64,000 bases of DNA from Carex sylvatica. Its lineage: Eukaryota; Streptophyta; Magnoliopsida; Poales; Cyperaceae. Below, piece by piece: positions 59,922-64,000 of the stretch. Under the pieces are notes generated by a model that had not been told where the DNA came from, made no database searches, and saw only the letters and a list, made by a program, of their open reading frames with translations. A program made the translations under genes and the position numbers. Location of the stretch: positions 20,302 through 84,301 of the forward strand of contig CAXKVR010000497.1 in assembly GCA_964058845.1 (NCBI GenBank), written 5' to 3'. How positions within the stretch are numbered: the first letter of the stretch is position 1; each line of letters begins with the position of its first letter.

Positions 59922-60430
59922 ATAATGAGAAGTATATGTCACTGGAAAGGATTAAATACTGCACAATATAACACGATGTGGTCATAAATGTCACATCATG
60001 GCACACACATGATATTTGTATGTCATATATCATGGTTATTCATGGAAAAAATAACACAGCGCTACATCGTATATCAGCTTGATCAAGACAGATAGGTGAC
60101 TAAAGAGTCTTCAACTTCTCAGTGTTTATATTTTGGAACTTTGAAGGACTTAGTTCTCTCTCCAGATGAAATTTCATGCAGAGGCATATTTTGAAATGGT
60201 AAATTTAAAGGCTACAATAGGATTGTACTAAGTAATTTTGTTTTCTAATTAAGTGAATGATTTTGCATTGTATAAGCTCTCTTTTAATCTTTTCAAAAAA
60301 AAAAAAAATTGAATTTTTTTTTTAAAAAAAGGGGATTATTATGCCATCGTTAGAACATTATTACAAATTATTCTTAACTAATATAAAAAAATTAAGAGTA
60401 GACTATGTTATGGATTTATATATATGTTTT
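59922..60430. other. Intergenic DNA, no gene seen
   Basis: No exon or delimited repeat; A- and T-runs near 60295-60330. Confidence 0.4.
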
Positions 60431-61479
60431 TAGGTTGCATTTGAATGGGGCAAGAACAGAGCTAACTTTGGGTTAGCTCTACTATTCTTAATCTTGGGTG
60501 ATCCAAACATTAATTAAAAAATTGAGTTAGTTCAATAATAGCTCTAATCTACTAATCTGTAGAAACGATGGATTAGCAAGAATAGAGCTAGTGGGTTAGT
60601 GATATTAATAAAAAAAATAGTTTTCATTCCTCTCAATTAGAGTTATTTTAAATATTAAATTAATATTAAATAAAATATTTGATGAAATATTAATGTAATA
60701 TAATATTAATTTAAATAATAGATTAGTATTGAATGAATAAAATATCAAATTAGATTAATATAAAATAAAATGTTAGATTAAATATAATATAATATTAAAT
60801 TAAATATAAATGTAATATAATATTAGTTTAATATATTAGATTAGTATAAAATAAATATATTATCATATTAGATTAGTATTAAATAAAATATTACATTAAA
60901 TATAATATAATATTAGATTAGATTAGTATTAAATAAAATATTAGTTTAAATATTAATTGTAATATAATATTAATACAAATATTAAATTAGTATTAAATAG
61001 ATATAATATTAATTTTAAATTTTAATGTAATATAATATTAGTTTAAATGTTAAATATAATATAATATTAATTTAAATGTTAAATGTAATATAATACTAGT
61101 TTAAATATTATATTAGTATTAAATAAATATTATATCATATTAGATTAGTATTAAATAAAATATTATATTTGTATTAAATAAAATATTAAATTAGTATTAA
61201 ATAAATATAATATCATATTACATTAGATTACATTAGTATTAAATAAAATATTAGATTAGTATTAAAAAATTCAAATAAAATAAAATATAATATTAGTTTA
61301 AATATTAGATTAGCTTAATCATTATTTTATTAATCGCTATTTTAAATATACAATCCAAACGATATTTTTACTGATCCGAATAGTTCAAAGTTAGCACTAT
61401 TCTCAAACCACTCGGATTAGCACTATTCTCAACAACTAACTCAAAAATTACTATTCTTGCACAATCCAAACGTACTCTA
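60431..61479. mobile_element. TIR element filled with an AT-rich array
   Basis: The left end TAGGTTGCATTTGAATGGGG and the right end, whose complement is TAGAGTACGTTTGGATTGTG, are related, and GCAAGAAtAGt-like sequence follows both. The middle (about 60605-61310) is almost only A and T. The right end is of the same kind as that of 6737-6971. No transposase and no clear duplication. Confidence 0.55.
60605..61310. repeat. Degenerate AT tandem array
   Basis: TTAGTATTAAATAAAATATT-like units, about 20-30 bp each, recur over roughly 700 bp with AATATAATATTA linkers. It is nearly free of C. Confidence 0.7.
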
Positions 61480-61846
61480 AAGATTAAACAATCGATCCGA
61501 ACTGTTAAACATATACTTGCAGTCAAATATATTATTTTTTAAGATAAGTAGACAAACACTACTTTCGAATGGTTTGAATTTTCAAATCAAATAATTATCT
61601 AATTCGAAACAAATAGTACAAAAAAAATAATATCAAATTTAGTTGTTAAATATATTTTTATTTGAAAATTACGTTGAATAGTTCAGATCAATTGTTTGAA
61701 ATTTAAAAATAAAGATATGAGTCTCTAACAGAAGCAGTGTTTTTTTAAAGATAAGATTTTTTTTTTAAAATATCTAACAGAAACAGTGTTGTGGTATAGC
61801 CTAACTCAATTATCAAATAATCTCCCTCTTTACAATAATATAATAT

Positions 61847-62236
61847 GAGGAGGGATCAAGTTACAATATTTTTTGAGTTACAATAAGTTACAACAAGCAT
61901 TTTTTATATTTTTAAAGTCCAAATCATCGATCCAAACCGTTAGATGTGATCTCCACAATAAAATGTGCTTGGAGACCAAATTTTAGATTTTTTGGAATTT
62001 TTTTACTATTTATTAAGATGGGTATAAAATTCAATGGTCTGAATTTGACTAGTTTTTGTACCCATCTTAATAAATAGTAAAAAAATTTCAAAAAATGTAA
62101 AATTTGGTCTCCAAACACATTTTATTGTGGAGATCACATCTAACGGTTTGGATCGACGATTTGAACTCTGAAAATATAAAAAATGCTTGTTGTAACTTGT
62201 TGTAACTCAAAAAATGTTGTAACTTGATCCCTCCTC
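61847..62236. mobile_element. Mutator-like foldback MITE, family B, copy 2
   Basis: A 390-bp near-palindrome from GAGGAGGGATCAAGTTACAA to TTGTAACTTGATCCCTCCTC. The exact 9-bp duplication ATATAATAT is at 61838-61846 and 62237-62245. The core contains ACGGTTTGGATCGACGATTT and TTTTTTACTATTTATTAAGA. Confidence 0.87.
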
Positions 62237-62245
62237 ATATAATAT

Positions 62246-62685
62246 ATACATGTTGCTTTTAGACAAGATTGGTGAAGTATGCTAACTACAGTTCAGCGGC
62301 AGATCCAACCGCTTGTACTTAATTTGGTCTATATCCTCACAAACAGACTTCAAGTACTCTCCAGTTCAGTTCTGGGCTGGAGATATTTTGATATTTGAAG
62401 TTGCATTTCTGTTTAATTTCACTTGCCTTCTAAATTTTTATTACTTTTGGATAAATGTAAGATAGAAATTTATAGGATGGAAAATTCAGCCTTATTTCAT
62501 GTTATATATTATCAATGTAAAATATCCATCATCTAATTCATATTTAAAAAATAAATTAATAATCTTATGTACATTGAAGAAGTTAAAAGTTTTCCAAAGA
62601 CTTTCAAAAAAATTCTGTATTGAGATATTGAAATCATAACTTTGAATATCTCATATAAATTCTGTATTGAGATATTCAAAGGGAA
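62246..62685. other. Intergenic DNA, no gene seen
   Basis: AT-rich with no supported feature. A short direct repeat TCTGTATTGAGATATT occurs at about 62614 and 62658. Confidence 0.4.
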
Positions 62686-62686
62686 G

Positions 62687-63416
62687 AATTTTATATATAC
62701 CACTCAAAAACGGTGAAATTATGTATTTACCATCCAAATTTCTATAATTACATATTTACCATCTAAAAATCTAATAACTCACATATTTACCCAATTAATC
62801 AAAAAATAAGATTAATTAAGTTTAAGATTATATAAAATATAATTAATAAGTCTCTTCTCCTTCTCTACCCCTTCCTCTTTTGCGCACATATTTTCCTCCC
62901 GCCTTTTTTGACGTAACTTCTCATTTTCGCTTCAACTCTCTCTCTATCTCATCTCTCCCACTTAAATTTAGAGAGAATGTGACTTGGATATAATGATTCC
63001 AACTCCAGCTTGATCGTTTAAAATAAGGTAATCGCTCTAACTTTTTTAACAAAATAACTAATACTGAATTCGACGCTAATACGCAACCCGTTAGCAAAAT
63101 AGTAACTGAGTTTGAGAATCTATGTTTTATTACCGGTTCAGTATGGAATATTTTTTTTAATCTTTTATATTGAGTATAAAGGAAAACGGTTCTAAGGAAA
63201 GAAAGAGAGGGTGCTAAGTTAATCATTGATTAATTATAGTTTTAAGAAAATTAAACATAATTAATATGAGTTTTGGGTATATTTGATATATACTAAAGTT
63301 ATATTGGGTAAATTTGTGAGTTATTAGATTTTTAGATGGTAAATATGTAATTATAAAAATTTGAATGGTAAATATGTAATTTTACAGTTTTTGAGTGGTA
63401 TATATAAAATTCTCTC
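62687..63416. mobile_element. Foldback element, about 730 bp
   Basis: A left arm of about 110 bp (GAATTTTATATATACCACTC, TATTTACCATCCAAATTT, ATCTAATAACTCACA) is matched by its reverse complement at the right end. The middle is unrelated single-copy-like DNA, and the minus-strand open frame there shows no domain. No clear target duplication. Confidence 0.7.
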
Positions 63417-63695
63417 ATTCTAATAAGACAAAAAGTTTGAATTCATTATTCTAGCTATTCTAACTCAACTAAACACGGAATACCGAATAATTTAACTCTA
63501 ATAATAACCTATTCTCAATTCAACCAAACACACCTTAAAATTAAAGGTTAACATAGGTTTGACCAGAAAACAACTCGAGGGAAAATAGATTTGTTCAGTA
63601 GTTAAAAACTGGACAGGAAGTAAAGAGCTACTAGTTTCATAAATTTTTATTAATAAAATAATTAAATAAATATTGATAATGGAGAAAATAATTGT

Positions 63696-64000
63696 GTTTT
63701 TTCGACATCTAGAAAAAACGTGATAGTTTATAACGTTATCTAGACGTTATAAACTATCACGGCTAACTTAACAGAAATATAATTACTCTCTTAACTAAAT
63801 CGCAAAAAAAAAAAAATCCTGACCTTCATAAACTATTGCGACCAGAGAACTTAATAGTCTATCATAGTTAGAGGGAACAAGTCTGATTTTGTGTCTTCTA
63901 ACTGTAATAGACTATTTCTGATCATGATAGTCTATAAAAGCCAGATTTTTTTTCATGTAGTTTATAAACAATCACGTTATTTTTAGATGTTAAAAAAAAC
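63696..64000. mobile_element. Foldback element running to the window edge
   Basis: GTTTTTTCGACATCTAGAAA and the following AACGTGATAGTTTATAAC at the left are matched in reverse at the right by GTTTATAAACAATCACGTTA and TTTTTAGATGTTAAAAAAAAC. A small perfect hairpin (CGTGATAGTTTATAACGT and its complement) sits at 63719-63763. The right boundary may lie beyond the window. Confidence 0.55.

Noticed and set aside
1..64000. A biosynthetic or defence gene cluster
   Set aside because: Only LACS, UXT and RPL35A genes are supported; they belong to unrelated household processes and show no shared regulation.

Overview
This window is nuclear DNA of a flowering plant. The genes carry canonical GT-AG introns, the proteins are plant-type (a long-chain acyl-CoA synthetase pair, a UXT/prefoldin-like protein, ribosomal protein eL33/RPL35A), and the AT-rich intergenic space is full of plant transposon types: hAT and Mutator-like MITEs, long-terminal-repeat (LTR) remnants, and L1-type LINEs. 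The sequence does not let me decide between monocot and eudicot, or name a species.

Layout. 1-8.7 kb is a transposon field: a hAT-like element (551-4440) carries a nested 2.78-kb solo LTR (750-3529), followed by foldback MITEs. 8771-15511 (minus) is a complete 19-exon LACS gene. 15.6-30.4 kb is transposon-dominated: three roughly 1-kb near-palindromic Mutator-like foldbacks, an aberrant LTR-element cluster (18214-20640), a putative solo LTR with a 39-40-bp repeat array, and smaller MITEs. 30387-38447 (minus) is a second complete LACS gene. All 19 exon lengths match those of the first, and its intron 11 is enlarged by a 5'-truncated LINE in antisense orientation that itself carries a nested MITE. 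38.7-44.3 kb is AT-rich intergenic DNA with a Helitron-like 3' end and a 454-bp hairpin MITE. 44642-47147 (plus) is UXT. 48699-49787 and 54308-55777 (plus) are two intact RPL35A genes. They arose by tandem duplication of a roughly 4-kb block that also copied only the last two UXT exons, now a dead fragment at 52.4-52.9 kb. 57-64 kb is gene-free: a 35-bp poly-C tract, hAT and Mutator-like MITEs, an AT-rich repeat element and further foldbacks.

Functional picture. The LACS proteins should activate long-chain fatty acids to acyl-CoA at cytosol-facing membranes; both keep the ATP/AMP loop and the FACS signature, each with one odd residue. UXT is a small coiled-coil prefoldin-like cochaperone. The RPL35A copies supply the same 60S protein and differ at one residue; both keep telo-box and site-II promoter elements. 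These genes do not form a pathway cluster. The most striking content is the density of nested insertions that can be proved from target-site duplications (TSDs). I found no gene cluster that looks like a new biochemical system.
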